64,000 nt of DNA from Lucinisca nassula. Lineage: Eukaryota > Mollusca > Bivalvia > Lucinida > Lucinidae. Below are positions 41,601 to 45,742 of the stretch, in pieces. The notes under the pieces were generated by a model. It was not told where the DNA came from and did not search any database. It worked only from the letters and a program-made list of their open reading frames with translations. The stretch is from contig OY757023.1 of assembly GCA_963580285.1 (NCBI GenBank), positions 127,628,027 through 127,692,026 on the forward strand. Direction: 5' to 3'. A program made the position numbers and the translations under genes. Each line of letters starts with the position of its first letter. The first letter of the stretch is position 1.

Positions 41601-44166
41601 AATGGTTTTCTCTGGGTAGTTCAGTTTTCACCCATATCAGTGAAATATACCTGGAGTTTGTTTGAAGTACTAGTGAATTTTCAATAGTTTGATAGTAATA
41701 TGTACCTGAATTAACTGTAAACAAAAAAAAAGTACTTTAAGTGCTGATTACTGTGATGTTGCAATATTTGTCTCCACCATGTGATCGATCTTATGTTAAA
41801 AGAATTTGCTTCCTAAGAGAACGGGGTTATCCACATATTATCTTTATTATTTCTACATGGAAACATCTGTGATTACTGTGATGTTGCAATATTTGTCCAC
41901 CATGTGACTGATCTTATGTTAAAAGAAAGACTTTGCTTCCAAAGGGAACAGAGGGGTTATCCACATCTTTATTATTTCTGCACAGAAACATATGTTGTTT
42001 TCTCATTGAAAATACGCTTCTAATGAGTGCCCACAAGAATTGTTTTCATGCACAAATCAGAAAAATCAGTACTAAGTGCTTATCTGAAGCCATGAATTTT
42101 GTAAGAGTCGCCACCATCTACTGAAAGGAAATGGTGTTTTTCTTTCAAAAAATGGATTTAAAATCTTAAACATTGATTGTCTTTTTCCAGCTGGTTTTTC
42201 ACGACTGACGATGGGTACAGAAGTAACAGCTGTGTCACAGGGCGGTAAAAAGAGGAAGTTAGACGATGATACGTACACACTAACAGTAAGTGAGCTTCCT
42301 GTAAACTTGAGCCCAGTGGTCCAGAGCTTCAGTAACCCTTATCCTGCTGAACATGACAAATCCCTACCTTTACAAACAGTGTAGATTCTGAAGAAGTGGA
42401 TCTGATAAGGATCAGCTCTGTCATTCATTACCCTTATCCCACTTAATATGACAAACCCCTACCTTTACAATGTAGATCCTGATCAGATGGCTTCTGGAGA
42501 AGCCATCTGATCAGGATCTTCACTGTCATTAGGTTGCAAATTTGAATGAATTTATTATATTAAGTAATTTGATTAGTAGATAGTCAGAAATGGGTGTGGC
42601 TAAATTAATTTATTCAGCAGGACAAGGGTTTTGTACTGATAGGACTCGTCCACCTAGAGTTGTCAGGTTGAATTATTTTTTAAATTTAATTAGAAGTGAG
42701 CTAGCGCCTCCACCTATTTGGGCTTGGAGAAATAGATTGGGCTGCATTGTGTTTCTGTTCAGAGCTGGAACTGACCGAACTTGATTACTGGTAAACTGTT
42801 TAGTCTAAGCCTGCTCAGGAAAAGTGATGCGAGTCGGATCATAAAGACTCAGATTACTTCTTTTTATGGGCGGTAGGGCTTGAGAAGTCATTTCATTTCG
42901 GTGTCGGGTTAAAGTCTGAAATACTTCTCCAAAATGACGTAATAGTCTTGATGGGGACGTAAAACCTCAAACAAATTAGAAGTTTGCTTAACTTTTTTGC
43001 AAACAGAAGGCCCAGATTAGATGCCACATCCTTCGAAAAATATGAAAAAAATGAAAGAATAAGGCTGTTTTTGATTGATGCTTTAAAGGTTAGCACTATA
43101 AAGATGACATTTAAATTAGTAAAAACTTGCAGTTAGTTAACTAGCCAATGATTTGCTGAAACCATGTAACATTGGACAAAAAGTGTAGATTCTAGTCATA
43201 CTGCTCTTTAGATGCCTTTGCATGGGGTCTAGGTGCTGTCTGCATGGGGTCTTAATATATATTCAGATATTATTTAATAGCAAACACACGAAGTGTTTGC
43301 TTTACTGTAGAGAGGCTGGAACAACATACTTAGGCACCCAAATCTCGCCTGGAATCTCGTTCAATTTCTCGCGATAATCCGCCATCTTTACAGAGTTCAT
43401 GAGAATTGTATTCCTATCCAAAAAATGCTTCTCAAAACCAAAAGAAGTTAAGACCTATTACAACAGAAATACAAAATGCGTCGAAATAATTTTAAAAAGC
43501 TATTTTCAAGGCCGATGCATCAAACGCTGTAGTTTGGTCGCGGGAAAGCTTCGAAACTATGTCACGCGATTAAATTAACTGAAATGTACTGCACTGAGTC
43601 ACAAAGGTTAGACGGTAAAACCCAGCACCGCAACTGGACCAACGAGTAACCGGAGCATATGCCGAAGCATTTACCGGAACTTCTCGGTGGGGTGGAAAGC
43701 GCTTCTCGTCTGGCCAAGCAATTACAACTTTTCGCAAACTATCACGCAGGGGTATAAAATAAAGCCATGGGAATTAATATGGCTACCTGTGGATTTCTTC
43801 CTTCCCAAGATTTATAAAATGATGATAAGCCCCAAATCTATAATATAACGCTAGTGCTTCAGGGTACTTTAAAGTTTCCATGATAGATAGACAGATAGAT
43901 AGATAGATAGGGGTGTAAATGAGTGTGTTTGCTCAAAAGGCAGTGCCTTTATTTCATATTATTTAGACTGACTTCCTTATTTTAAAGTAGATGGACTGCC
44001 TCCAGCCATGTCAAAATATTTCCAATAAAGATTTCCTAATTGAATTTCAGGTGAAAGGGAAAGAAAACTACGAAATTTTGTGCAGACTAAGAGACTCGCT
44101 TGAAATTGCCTCACTGCTTCCAGCCAACCAGCTTGAGGTGTACAAACAACAGCAGTTACAAAGACA
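8565..44166 (+). CDS. p53/p63/p73: p53/p63/p73-family transcription factor, 11 exons, 3' end outside window
   Basis: A nuclear sequence-specific transcription factor of the p53 family, which in animals controls DNA-damage response, apoptosis and germline quality. The exons are 8565-8632, 13518-13670, 14305-14419, 33088-33189, 34068-34138, 37601-37679, 38423-38609, 39508-39724, 40689-40801, 42191-42285 and 44051-44166. Every junction has AG/GT borders and joins in phase, giving 438 codons plus two bases. Visible parts in order: activation motif (residues 56-68), Ser/Thr/Pro linker (about 113-170), DNA-binding domain (about 171-358) with Zn ligands C247, H250, C309 and C313 and DNA-contact arginines R319, R343 and R350, basic NLS (388-391), and tetramerisation domain (about 396-438). 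The tail after the tetramer helix ([17 protein letters not shown]) resembles the p63/p73 second helix rather than p53, which fits the single ancestral-type gene known in molluscs. The SAM domain expected for a p63-type form is not in the window. The identity is secure; the first exon is a prediction. Confidence 0.93.
8911..8922 (+). promoter_or_regulatory. YY1-type motif in intron 1
   Basis: AAGATGGCGGCG is a consensus-like YY1 site, often found just downstream of transcription starts. It lies about 280 bases after candidate exon 1, in non-repetitive sequence (about 8640-9090) that also has an E-box CACGTG near 8719. Confidence 0.35.
9320..9565 (-). repeat. SINE-like element S1, reverse orientation
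   Basis: Reverse complement of the S1 consensus, including TGTGGGACTTTTA and CAGCTCTGCGTGGAAGCATC. It lies in intron 1 of the p53-family gene. Confidence 0.6.
10337..10570 (-). repeat. SINE-like element S1, reverse orientation
   Basis: Starts GTTTGAGGTTTTACGTTGCT and contains GAAATGACATCTCAAGTCCT, the reverse of the S1 body. Confidence 0.6.
10902..11114. mobile_element. TTAA-type MITE, family A
   Basis: The left end TTAACCCTTATCTTGCTG mirrors the right end CAGCAAGAAAAGGGTTAA. The core is the palindrome GATCAGATGGCTTC/GAAGCCATCTGATC with outer GATC(C)/TACACTGTTTG arms. It also carries GAAATGGGCGTGGCT, typical of family A. Confidence 0.75.
11288..11500. mobile_element. TTAA-type MITE, family A (duplicated copy)
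   Basis: Second copy inside the 386 bp tandem duplication, with TTAA at both edges. It moved with the duplicated block rather than by separate insertion. Confidence 0.75.
11520..12680. other. Intron 1 stretch with no recognised gene
   Basis: AT-rich sequence. GGTGCATTATTGAGCTA (11571) and TAGCTCAATAATGCACC (12093) form inverted ends of a roughly 540 bp element, probably a MITE, with no coding content seen. Confidence 0.5.
12681..12815 (-). repeat. SINE-like element S1, fragment
   Basis: Reverse-orientation 3' part of S1 with TGTGGGACTTTTACC and ATGAAATGACATCTCAAGCC. Confidence 0.55.
13205..13297 (+). repeat. SINE-like fragment (family S4)
   Basis: CCGGGCTTCTTTAAACCGAG and the GACGTAAAACTCAAACACTC tail match the 3' part of the S4 copy near 32.9 kb. 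Confidence 0.5.
13518..13670 (+). CDS. p53/p63/p73: p53-family exon 2: transactivation motif
   Basis: Acceptor TTTGCAG and donor GTAGGT. It encodes residues 23-74. The segment [15 protein letters not shown] (55-69) lines up with the MDM2-binding transactivation segment of vertebrate p53, with F60, W64 and I67 at the positions of F19, W23 and L26. Internal in-frame ATGs at 13549 (M34) and 13612 (M55) could start shorter isoforms that keep the motif. A Thr/Pro-rich stretch (41-53) precedes it. Confidence 0.9.
13787..13987. mobile_element. TTAA-type MITE, family C
   Basis: Ends TTAACCCTTTGCATGTGGG and ACTAGTATACAATGGGTTAA, TTAA at both sides. It has only a partial core, and AGAGTCCACTAGTAT near the right end defines the family. 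It lies in intron 2. Confidence 0.75.
13989..14154. mobile_element. Short MITE, family L
   Basis: Inverted ends GGAATGGATACACCT and AGGTGTATCCATTCC. The inner palindrome is GGGGTC(T/A)...GA(C)CCC. It abuts the family-C MITE directly, so intron 2 is almost entirely two mobile elements. Confidence 0.7.
14305..14419 (+). CDS. p53/p63/p73: p53-family exon 3: acidic N-terminal region
   Basis: Acceptor TTTTTCAG and donor GTAAGT. It encodes residues 74-112, rich in Asp and Glu (for example [18 protein letters not shown]), which fits the acidic continuation of an activation domain. It shares its frame with the flanking exons. I see no named domain. The exon is followed by an 18.7 kb intron, the largest complete intron in the window. 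Confidence 0.88.
14450..14580. mobile_element. MITE family L, partial
   Basis: Starts TGATACACCTTCAGGGGCGG and has the GAGTTGCTCC/GGGGAGCAAATTC core and GAGTTGATCCC typical of the family. The right end is missing, replaced by the tandem-core element that follows. Confidence 0.55.
14582..15749 (+). mobile_element. Helitron/pearl-like element with degenerate core repeats
   Basis: Degenerate repeats of GATTTTCATTAAACTTTGGTC plus AAGGTCAAGGTCACA-like sequence, beginning after a hairpin (CCCTGCT...AGCAGGG) and ending GCCTTCTTGTT. The 3' end CTTGTT is shared with the other tandem-core elements in this window. An S3 SINE (about 15233-15535) is inserted in it. Confidence 0.5.
15233..15535 (+). repeat. 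tRNA-derived SINE (family S3)
   Basis: The head has A-box-like TGGCCTGGGTAATTCAG and B-box-like GGTTTGATCC. The tail is TGTTGACTGGGCCATTAAAC and an A-rich end. Partial relatives lie near 33.2 kb and 54.3 kb. Confidence 0.65.
15764..16125. repeat. Long-palindrome element, family P (copy 2)
   Basis: A palindrome of about 155 bp (about 15766-15921) whose arms run from AAGAATCTGATATGGGGTTC to its complement. The arm sequence differs from copy 1 apart from the outer AAGAATC...ATATGGG. The right flank (CCAGGGTCAGAACATAAATT) is the inverse of the copy-1 left flank, which shows common origin. Confidence 0.65.
16377..16568. mobile_element. TTAA-type MITE, family A (inverse orientation, decayed right end)
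   Basis: Left TTAACCCTTCTCTTGCTG and core GGCTTCTTCAGAAGCC. The right terminus AACAGCAGGATAAGAG lacks the final TTAA. Confidence 0.65.
16590..16840 (-). repeat. SINE-like element S1, reverse orientation
   Basis: TTTTGGAGACGTTGCTTCCA and TGACATCTCAAGCCCTG are in reverse S1 order. It sits directly next to the preceding MITE. Confidence 0.6.
17269..17481. mobile_element. TTAA-type MITE, family A
   Basis: TTAACCTTTAACCTGCTG at the left and ACAGCAGTGTAAAGGTTAA at the right. Palindromic core GGCTTCTTCAGAAGCC. Confidence 0.7.
17730..17803. repeat. Family-F palindrome
   Basis: CTATGTTGTGGGTATTCATT pairs with AATGAATACCCACAACATAG around CCTCAGTGAGG. Confidence 0.65.
18207..18630. repeat. Tandem-core element fragment
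   Basis: Two diverged units carrying TTCCTTGTGACAAGGGCTTC, preceded by a CCCCGGTAGCGACAGCGGGG hairpin. It resembles the start and core of Helitron/pearl-like elements, but the right end is absent. Confidence 0.4.
18635..19783. mobile_element. PIF/Harbinger-like non-autonomous element
   Basis: Terminal inverted repeats begin AGGGGCTCTTACACTGTCAC on both strands (over 20 identical bases) and the flanking target duplication is TTA (18632-18634 and 19784-19786), as in the PIF/Harbinger superfamily. The interior is crowded with TCGTG/CACGA motifs. The roughly 200 bp middle (about 19155-19346, minus strand) keeps an open frame rich in charged residues that may be a remnant of a coding exon. No complete transposase is present. 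Confidence 0.75.
20030..20170. repeat. Family-H palindromic MITE, partial
   Basis: ATGTATAGATTATGTACAAA and its near-complement TATATAATCTGTACA flank a CATTTATGATC centre, as in the copies at 37.3, 47.0 and 55.6 kb. It is followed by a GTTATATAGAG segment. Confidence 0.5.
20330..20660. repeat. Family-E palindromic repeats
   Basis: Two partial units share GACCTTGATNAGACAG, TCCTTCTGGGTC and GCATTGTTTG/GCACTGTTTGC. Better copies lie at 34.4, 46.73 and 51.17 kb. Confidence 0.45.
20745..20972. mobile_element. TTAA-type MITE, family B
   Basis: The right end AGAATGGGTTAA is intact. The left end CACTTTTTGTACCATATGG has lost the TTAACCC. The core palindrome is GATCAGACGCCGCG/GCAGCGTCTGAGC. Confidence 0.7.
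21855..21935. repeat. Family-F palindrome
   Basis: A near-perfect hairpin of about 64 bp: CATGCTG(C/T)GAGTACTTGT, TAGAATCGCCTC, ATTGAGGCG and the complement. Confidence 0.7.
22537..22760. mobile_element. TTAA-type MITE, family D
   Basis: Left end TTAACCCTTAAGACGCCGAG. Core GATCAGACTGCTCC/GGAGCAGTCTGATC with GTGTGGATC/GGGTCCACACTG arms. The right end is degenerate (AGCAGATGACAATTGTCG). Confidence 0.6.
23515..23905. mobile_element. TTAA-type MITE family C interrupted by a family A MITE
   Basis: The left end TTAACCCATTGTATACGGG and core GATGCCGCAGAACGCGGCATC belong to family C, as does AATAGAATAAAAACG. The element is split at 23678 by a family-A copy and resumes as AGGACAAATGGACTAG before decaying. 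Confidence 0.65.
23678..23883. mobile_element. TTAA-type MITE family A nested in family C
   Basis: TTAACCTTTAGGCTGCTG at the left and ATTCAGCAGGTTAA at the right, with TTAA at both edges. Removing it and one TTAA rejoins the host family-C sequence. Confidence 0.75.
24201..24720. mobile_element. TTAA-type element, family J (520 bp)
   Basis: Ends TTAACCTTTAGCATGCTG and CAGCATGCTAAAGGTTAA, perfectly inverted and flanked by TTAA. It is larger and richer in CG than the others, with a direct repeat GCTGTAGGCGCA(T/A)TCGTGCGCC near the left. It lacks the AAACAGTG...GATCAG core of families A-D. No transposase frame was found. Confidence 0.75.
24819..25235. mobile_element. Two partial TTAA-type family B MITEs
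   Basis: The left half of one copy (TTAACCCTTTTTGTGCCAAA, about 24819-24960) is followed by another starting TTAACCCATTTTGTACCAT (25030) that reaches the core and CACTGTTTGCCAG before breaking off. Confidence 0.55.
25455..25572. repeat. 57 bp tandem duplication
   Basis: TGTAAATAATGAAAGGGTTT begins at 25455 and again at 25512. The two copies look identical, which suggests a recent event. Confidence 0.85.
26412..26612. mobile_element. TTAA-type MITE, family K
   Basis: Starts TTAATGCTCTGCATGCTGGG. The core is inverted TTTGACATCTCATGCAAATTG / CAATTTGCATGAGATATCAA. The right end GTAAAGGTTATA has a decayed target. Confidence 0.6.
26668..26910. mobile_element. MITE family L
   Basis: Core palindrome GAATTTGCTCCTGAGGAGCA with AAGAG(T)GGATCCC arms, plus GGGGAGGCAACTCCTGCAAA at the left as in other family-L copies. 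Confidence 0.5.
26931..27155. mobile_element. TTAA-type MITE, family K (inverse orientation)
   Basis: TTAACCTTTACCGGTCTCTA at the left and CCAGCATGCAGAGCGTTAA at the right, TTAA at both ends. It is the inverse of the copy about 500 bp upstream and shares the GACATNTCATGCAAATTGTC core. Confidence 0.7.
28122..28246 (+). repeat. SINE-like element S1, 3' fragment
   Basis: 5'-truncated copy from ACAGGGCTTGAGATG to TCAAACAAACAAAAC, as expected from incomplete reverse transcription. Confidence 0.65.
28630..28790. mobile_element. MITE family L
   Basis: TAATGGATACACTTCCAGGG at the left and a perfect AAAGAATTTGCTCC/GGAGCAAATTCTTT hairpin at the centre. Confidence 0.55.
29370..30060 (+). repeat. Tandem repeat, period 145 bp
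   Basis: About five units; the phrase AACCTTGTGAACAC recurs at 29516, 29661, 29806 and 29951, a constant spacing of 145. Substitutions differ between units and indels are rare. Confidence 0.9.
30085..31890 (+). repeat. Tandem repeat, period about 166 bp
   Basis: About eleven units marked by AACCACAAGGCCCAGG (30141, 30307, 30473 and on) and by GCTTCATCTAGTGGACCCCT. The first and last units are the most diverged, as expected when inner units are homogenised by unequal exchange. Confidence 0.92.
32640..32710. repeat. Family-F palindrome
   Basis: CTTGCATTGTGGGTAATTGT pairs with ACAAATACCCACAATGCAAG around GCCTCAGTGAGGC. Confidence 0.65.
32818..32975 (+). repeat. SINE-like element S4, fuller copy
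   Basis: The head has a tRNA-like A box (GTGGTGCAGTGGTTAAGC). A clear B box was not seen. The tail is GACGTAAAACTCAAATACTC. It lies about 110 bases upstream of exon 4. Confidence 0.55.
33088..33189 (+). CDS. p53/p63/p73: p53-family exon 4: Ser-rich linker
   Basis: A 102 bp phase-0 exon (34 codons, residues 113-146) with acceptor TTTTCAG and donor GTAAGT. The residues are Ser/Pro-rich ([13 protein letters not shown] and TASSPYHES), a flexible linker between activation and DNA-binding domains. Because both ends are phase 0, skipping it would keep the frame. Confidence 0.85.
33195..33375 (+). repeat. SINE family S3 fragment
   Basis: B-box-like AGGTTTGATTCCTGCCGG and TTTCAAGAAGGGTAGTTGG match the S3 copy at 15.23 kb. 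Confidence 0.5.
33665..33810 (+). repeat. SINE family S2, 3' part
   Basis: GGTCACATGTGAGACACCAA through TTAAAAGGGCCGTAAG. It is 5'-truncated relative to the copy at 7.12 kb. Confidence 0.6.
33824..34043. mobile_element. TTAA-type MITE family A at the exon 5 acceptor
   Basis: TTAACCCTTACCCTGCTG at the left and CAGCAGGACAAGGGTTAA at the right, TTAA at both edges, core GGCTTCTGAAGAAGCC. Its right edge is 24 bases from the exon, so the branch-point region of this intron lies within or right next to the element. Confidence 0.8.
34068..34138 (+). CDS. p53/p63/p73: p53-family exon 5: Pro-rich linker
   Basis: 71 bp, residues 147-169 plus two bases of codon 170. It encodes Ser/Thr/Pro-rich sequence ([20 protein letters not shown]) ending just before the DNA-binding domain. 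The donor is GTAAGT. Its acceptor lies only 24 bases after the right edge of a TTAA-type MITE. Confidence 0.88.
34167..34395. mobile_element. TTAA-type MITE, family B
   Basis: TTAACCCATTTTGTACC at the left and GGTACAAAAAGGGTTAA at the right. The core palindrome is degraded (CAGGCGCC/GTTTCTGATC). It starts 29 bases after the exon 5 donor region. Confidence 0.75.
34396..34610. repeat. Family-E palindromic repeat
   Basis: TACCGTAAAAATCCTG at the left, GTGTAGACCTTGATCAGAC with GTCTGAGCTGGGTCTGCAC at the core, then GGCATGCCTGTCCCAATACT. It directly follows the family-B MITE. Confidence 0.5.
34622..34695. repeat. Family-F palindrome
   Basis: ATATGTTGTGGGTACTTGTT pairs with AACAAGTACCCACAACACAT around a GCCTCATCGAGGC core. 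Confidence 0.65.
35041..35860 (+). mobile_element. Pearl/Helitron-like element with 169 bp core repeats
   Basis: The left arm has ATTAGCATGGCGGGATATAG and a GTCC/GTTC microsatellite (35077-35133). The core is four 169 bp units (CGACCACCCTAG at 35152, 35321, 35490, 35659). The right arm is GCGACATAGCCTTCGGCGG, ending AATTCTTGTTT. The arm-microsatellite-core-arm order matches bivalve pearl elements. Internal frames are chance translations of the repeat unit. Confidence 0.65.
36110..36339. mobile_element. TTAA-type MITE, family B
   Basis: TTAACCCATTTAGTACCGG at the left and TTGGTACCAAAAGGGTTAA at the right, TTAA duplicated. A clean core, GAGACGCCGCG/CGCGGCGTCTC. Confidence 0.8.
36930..37440. 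mobile_element. Family-H element with internal palindromes
   Basis: Starts TACCACAACCTCTTTATAAC. It contains a perfect palindrome of about 80 bases near 37010-37093 (TTTCATATGAAATTTATGAA and complement) and the family-H TATATAGAAAAATAACC hairpin at about 37300-37370. The left terminus matches the 55.3 kb copy before the nested insertion there. Confidence 0.5.
37601..37679 (+). CDS. p53/p63/p73: p53-family exon 6: start of DNA-binding domain
   Basis: Residues 170-196. The sequence [14 protein letters not shown] aligns with the first strand of the p53 core domain (TYQGSYGFRLGF in vertebrate p53), followed by the loop L1 region ([10 protein letters not shown]). The exon ends exactly before the YS dipeptide, the same place as the human TP53 exon 4/5 junction (before Y126), which supports ancient intron conservation. 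Confidence 0.93.
37766..38099. mobile_element. Family-G MITE interrupted by a short pearl-like copy
   Basis: Ends AGGCCCAGAAACCAGTTGTG and CTTTGAACTTGGCCTG, inverted as in family G. The middle is replaced by a roughly 160 bp pearl-like segment (about 37862-38021) that has GCATGGTGTGATATAGGC, one partial core unit and the AATTCTTGTT end. Confidence 0.6.
38423..38609 (+). CDS. p53/p63/p73: p53-family exon 7: DNA-binding domain with first zinc ligands
   Basis: Residues 197-258. It contains the family signature [18 protein letters not shown], the TPPPG turn, and VKRCPNH with C247 and H250 at the zinc-ligand positions C176 and H179 of human p53 and R246 at R175. It ends in phase 1 after the NNE sequence, close to the TP53 exon 5/6 boundary. 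This exon alone is enough to identify the family. Confidence 0.97.
38650..38933 (+). repeat. SINE-like element S1 in intron 7
   Basis: Near full-length copy from CCCCCGCCCATCGGGGCTTG to ATCAAACAAACAAAA, starting about 40 bases after the exon 7 donor. Confidence 0.7.
39315..39378. repeat. Family-F palindrome
   Basis: Diverged copy: TGTTGTAGGT, GCCTCGATGAGG and TGTACCCACAACA. Confidence 0.5.
39508..39724 (+). CDS. p53/p63/p73: p53-family exon 8: DNA-binding domain, loop L3 and zinc site
   Basis: Residues 259-330. It corresponds to TP53 exons 6 and 7 fused. [15 protein letters not shown] matches the vertebrate HLIRVEGN...YLDD stretch. [15 protein letters not shown] carries zinc ligands C309 and C313 and the minor-groove arginine R319 (human R248). 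The position of human M246 is Pro here (P317), and N239 and S240 are Leu and Gly. A Tc1/mariner-like palindrome begins about 24 bases after the donor. Confidence 0.97.
39749..39860. mobile_element. Tc1/mariner-like MITE, family I (left part)
   Basis: A TA dinucleotide (39747-39748) followed by CAGTATAATTCCTATATTAAG. Perfect hairpin ACCACCTTTGGGACTGTTCA/TGAACAGTCCCAAAGGTGGT. The right terminus was not found. Confidence 0.55.
40396..40660. mobile_element. TTAA-type MITE, family D
   Basis: TTAACCCCTAAGATGCCA at the left and TGGCATCTTAAAGG at the right form inverted ends. Core GATCAGACTGCA and CTGCTCCTATAGAAGCAGTC. It ends about 30 bases before the exon 9 acceptor. Confidence 0.6.
40689..40801 (+). 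CDS. p53/p63/p73: p53-family exon 9: end of DNA-binding domain
   Basis: Residues 331-368. The most conserved p53 stretch, [16 protein letters not shown], includes R343, C345, C347, R350 and D351 (human R273, C275, C277, R280, D281). The donor is GTACAG rather than the GTAAGT seen in most other introns of this gene. Its bases overlap the TA target site and first bases of a mariner-like MITE. Confidence 0.95.
40805..41220. mobile_element. Tc1/mariner-like MITE, family I, at the exon 9 donor
   Basis: Left end CAGTAAAATTTCTATAATAA. Right end, reversed, reads CAGTGACATTTGGCTATTAA. TA is duplicated at 40803-40804 and 41221-41222. The hairpin CACCTTTGGGACTGTTCA is shared with the 39.75 kb copy. It is interrupted at 40958 by a TTAA-type MITE. 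Confidence 0.75.
40958..41187. mobile_element. TTAA-type MITE family B nested in family I
   Basis: TTAACCCATTAAGTACCAG at the left and CTACTAAAAAGGGTTAA at the right. The core palindrome GATCAGACGCCGCAGAATGC is intact. It sits entirely within the mariner-like MITE. Confidence 0.8.
41745..41995. repeat. Tandem duplication, period about 126 bp
   Basis: GATTACTGTGATGTTGCAAT occurs at 41745 and 41871, each followed by TTATGTTAAAAGAA and GGGGTTATCCACAT. The copies are diverged with small indels. Confidence 0.75.
42191..42285 (+). CDS. p53/p63/p73: p53-family exon 10: nuclear localisation signal
   Basis: Residues 369-400. The basic cluster [10 protein letters not shown] matches the monopartite NLS region of p53-family proteins (PQPKKKPLDGE in p53). 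It ends in YTLT with a phase-0 donor just before VKGKENYEI, the same place as the human TP53 exon 9/10 junction (TLQ/IRG). Confidence 0.94.
42334..42632. mobile_element. Family A MITE with partial internal duplication
   Basis: Two left-end segments (CCCTTATCCTGCTG and CCCTTATCCCACTT) precede a single right end (CAGCAGGACAAGGG). The second core (GGCTTCTGGAGAAGCC) is intact; the first is shortened. Confidence 0.55.
42707..42975 (+). repeat. SINE-like element S1, diverged copy
   Basis: GCTTGGAGAAATAGATTGGG and GGTAGGGCTTGAGAAGTCAT followed by GGGGACGTAAAACCTCAAAC. Lower similarity suggests an older copy. Confidence 0.55.
43270..43935. repeat. CG-rich segment with possible inverted ends
   Basis: AGCAAACACAC at the left and GTGTGTTTGCT at the right bracket about 650 bp that is clearly richer in CG dinucleotides than the surrounding intron. 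It includes TCTCGCGATAATCCGCCATC and a (GATA)n run at 43881-43910. It could be a mobile element or a promoter-like segment; no coding frame was seen. Confidence 0.4.
44051..44166 (+). CDS. p53/p63/p73: p53-family exon 11: tetramerisation domain
   Basis: Residues 401-438 plus two bases. [20 protein letters not shown] matches the beta-strand/helix of the p53 oligomerisation domain ([20 protein letters not shown]). The following [18 protein letters not shown] resembles the second helix found in p63/p73. Its donor is GTGAGT in phase 2. If the donor is not used, the frame reads CAG then TGA at 44168-44170, ending the protein after Q439. Confidence 0.94.
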
Positions 44167-44791
44167 GTGAGTAATTACTAACTCCCCATAGAGGCTTGTC
44201 TTCTAATTATCTCCCCTGTGAATGGACTTAGATTAGAGTGCTGTCCCTTAGGAAGTGCTTGTCTCTGAGACAGACTTCCTAGGAAACACTTGCATGACTG
44301 GATTATATAGTAGACTAGGGTGCTCAAAGTTACTCCCCCTTGACACACTTCTAGATGAATGGGATATAATTCCATGTAAAGGATCTTATAGTCTGAAACG
44401 AGTGAAGGGCAGGTTCCCTTTAATATGAGAAAAATATGTGAAACACAAAAAGAAAGGAATAGAAATAGAAAGAGTTCTGACTATATTTTGTCAGCCACAA
44501 TATGCATGTATGTGCACCCCATCATCTCTGCTAAAGAAAACTACAAAACCGTTACATCCGTGCAATACAGAATGTGTTCATGCCTTCTATTACTTAAAAA
44601 TATTTCTTGTGCCCCATTCCATGTGTGTAAATATAAACTGTCGACCAGAACAACTGGATTGAACAAGAATTAAAAAGCAAACAGTGAAGACCCTGATCAG
44701 ATGCTGCAACCTGTGGCTTCTGATCTTGGTCTACTCCCAGCACAGGAGTCCGTCAGTGTCTTACAGATCTATAGCCCCGTTTACACAGCAC

Positions 44792-45052
44792 TCTGTCACA
44801 ACGACAAGAATAGTTGGCTATAAATAACAGTTACCTGGACTTGGTACAATCAGTGTTAGTCACATGGACAACAACAAGTAAAGCTACTGCACTTGGTAAC
44901 TGGGTCAGTTGATAAACAGTTGATGTCACAATGACAATAATTCTTGGTGGTAAATAAATTACCTGGACTTTATACAATCAGTGTTAGTCACAAGGACAAC
45001 AACAAGTAAAGCTACTGCGCTTGATAACTTCGGGTCAGTTGATAAACAGTTG
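44792..45052. repeat. Tandem duplication, period about 135 bp
   Basis: GTCACAACGACAAGAATAGT and GTCACAATGACAATAATTCT start two similar blocks, each ending in GGGTCAGTTGATAAACAGTTG. Confidence 0.7.
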
Positions 45053-45509
45053 CCCGTAAATTATTACAAGGGAGCTAACCCTATGTATAGTGTGTGATAT
45101 TGTCCATAATTTCTGTACGAAAGAAAAAAATGCCCTATCTATTTCCGTCCATAAATTATGTCTCAGTTTTGTTTTCTGTTGTAGATAGAGTTTATTTATT
45201 GGATAAATTATTTGTGTCTAAGTCAGTCTCTGCTTTCCAATTCAAAAAAAGAGAAAGTTAATTTAAATTATTTGTTTCTTAAGACATTAATTTATTATAA
45301 ATTGAAGGTCTTTCTGTGATGCTTTCCATTTTATTTTGCTTGTTAATACAGGAGAATTTAAATACAGTGTTTATAGAAAACTTGTTTTTTTTTACCATTT
45401 TCAAACAGTAAAGGGGCAGATGAGTCTGTTCAATTATGCAGTCTGATCGGCACCTTACTGTTCACTACCGCTTGGATGGTTTCTATATTTAGAACTTCGA
45501 GGTCTGTTT

Positions 45510-45742
45510 GTTCAAACCATCATTAACCTAACAAGCTCGCTAATGGTCAGAATGTTAACTGCTCCAGCAAGTTACACAATCAAATACAGTGGTATTTTTG
45601 CAGAAAAAAATGAGCAGCTTTTGCATTTGCAAAAGCTGCTCACATTTTTCTGCAAAAATATTAGTAGATTTTACCATATTAAATAATCAAAGTTTTAGCG
45701 ATATGTTAGCTACGGACATCACTTTGAACAACTGGAGCAGGC
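45510..45742. mobile_element. Family-G MITE
   Basis: Central hairpin GAGCAGCTTTTGCATTTGCA with its complement inside TATTTTTGCAGAAAAA arms. The right end TTTGAACAACTGG is intact; the left end is worn. Confidence 0.6.
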
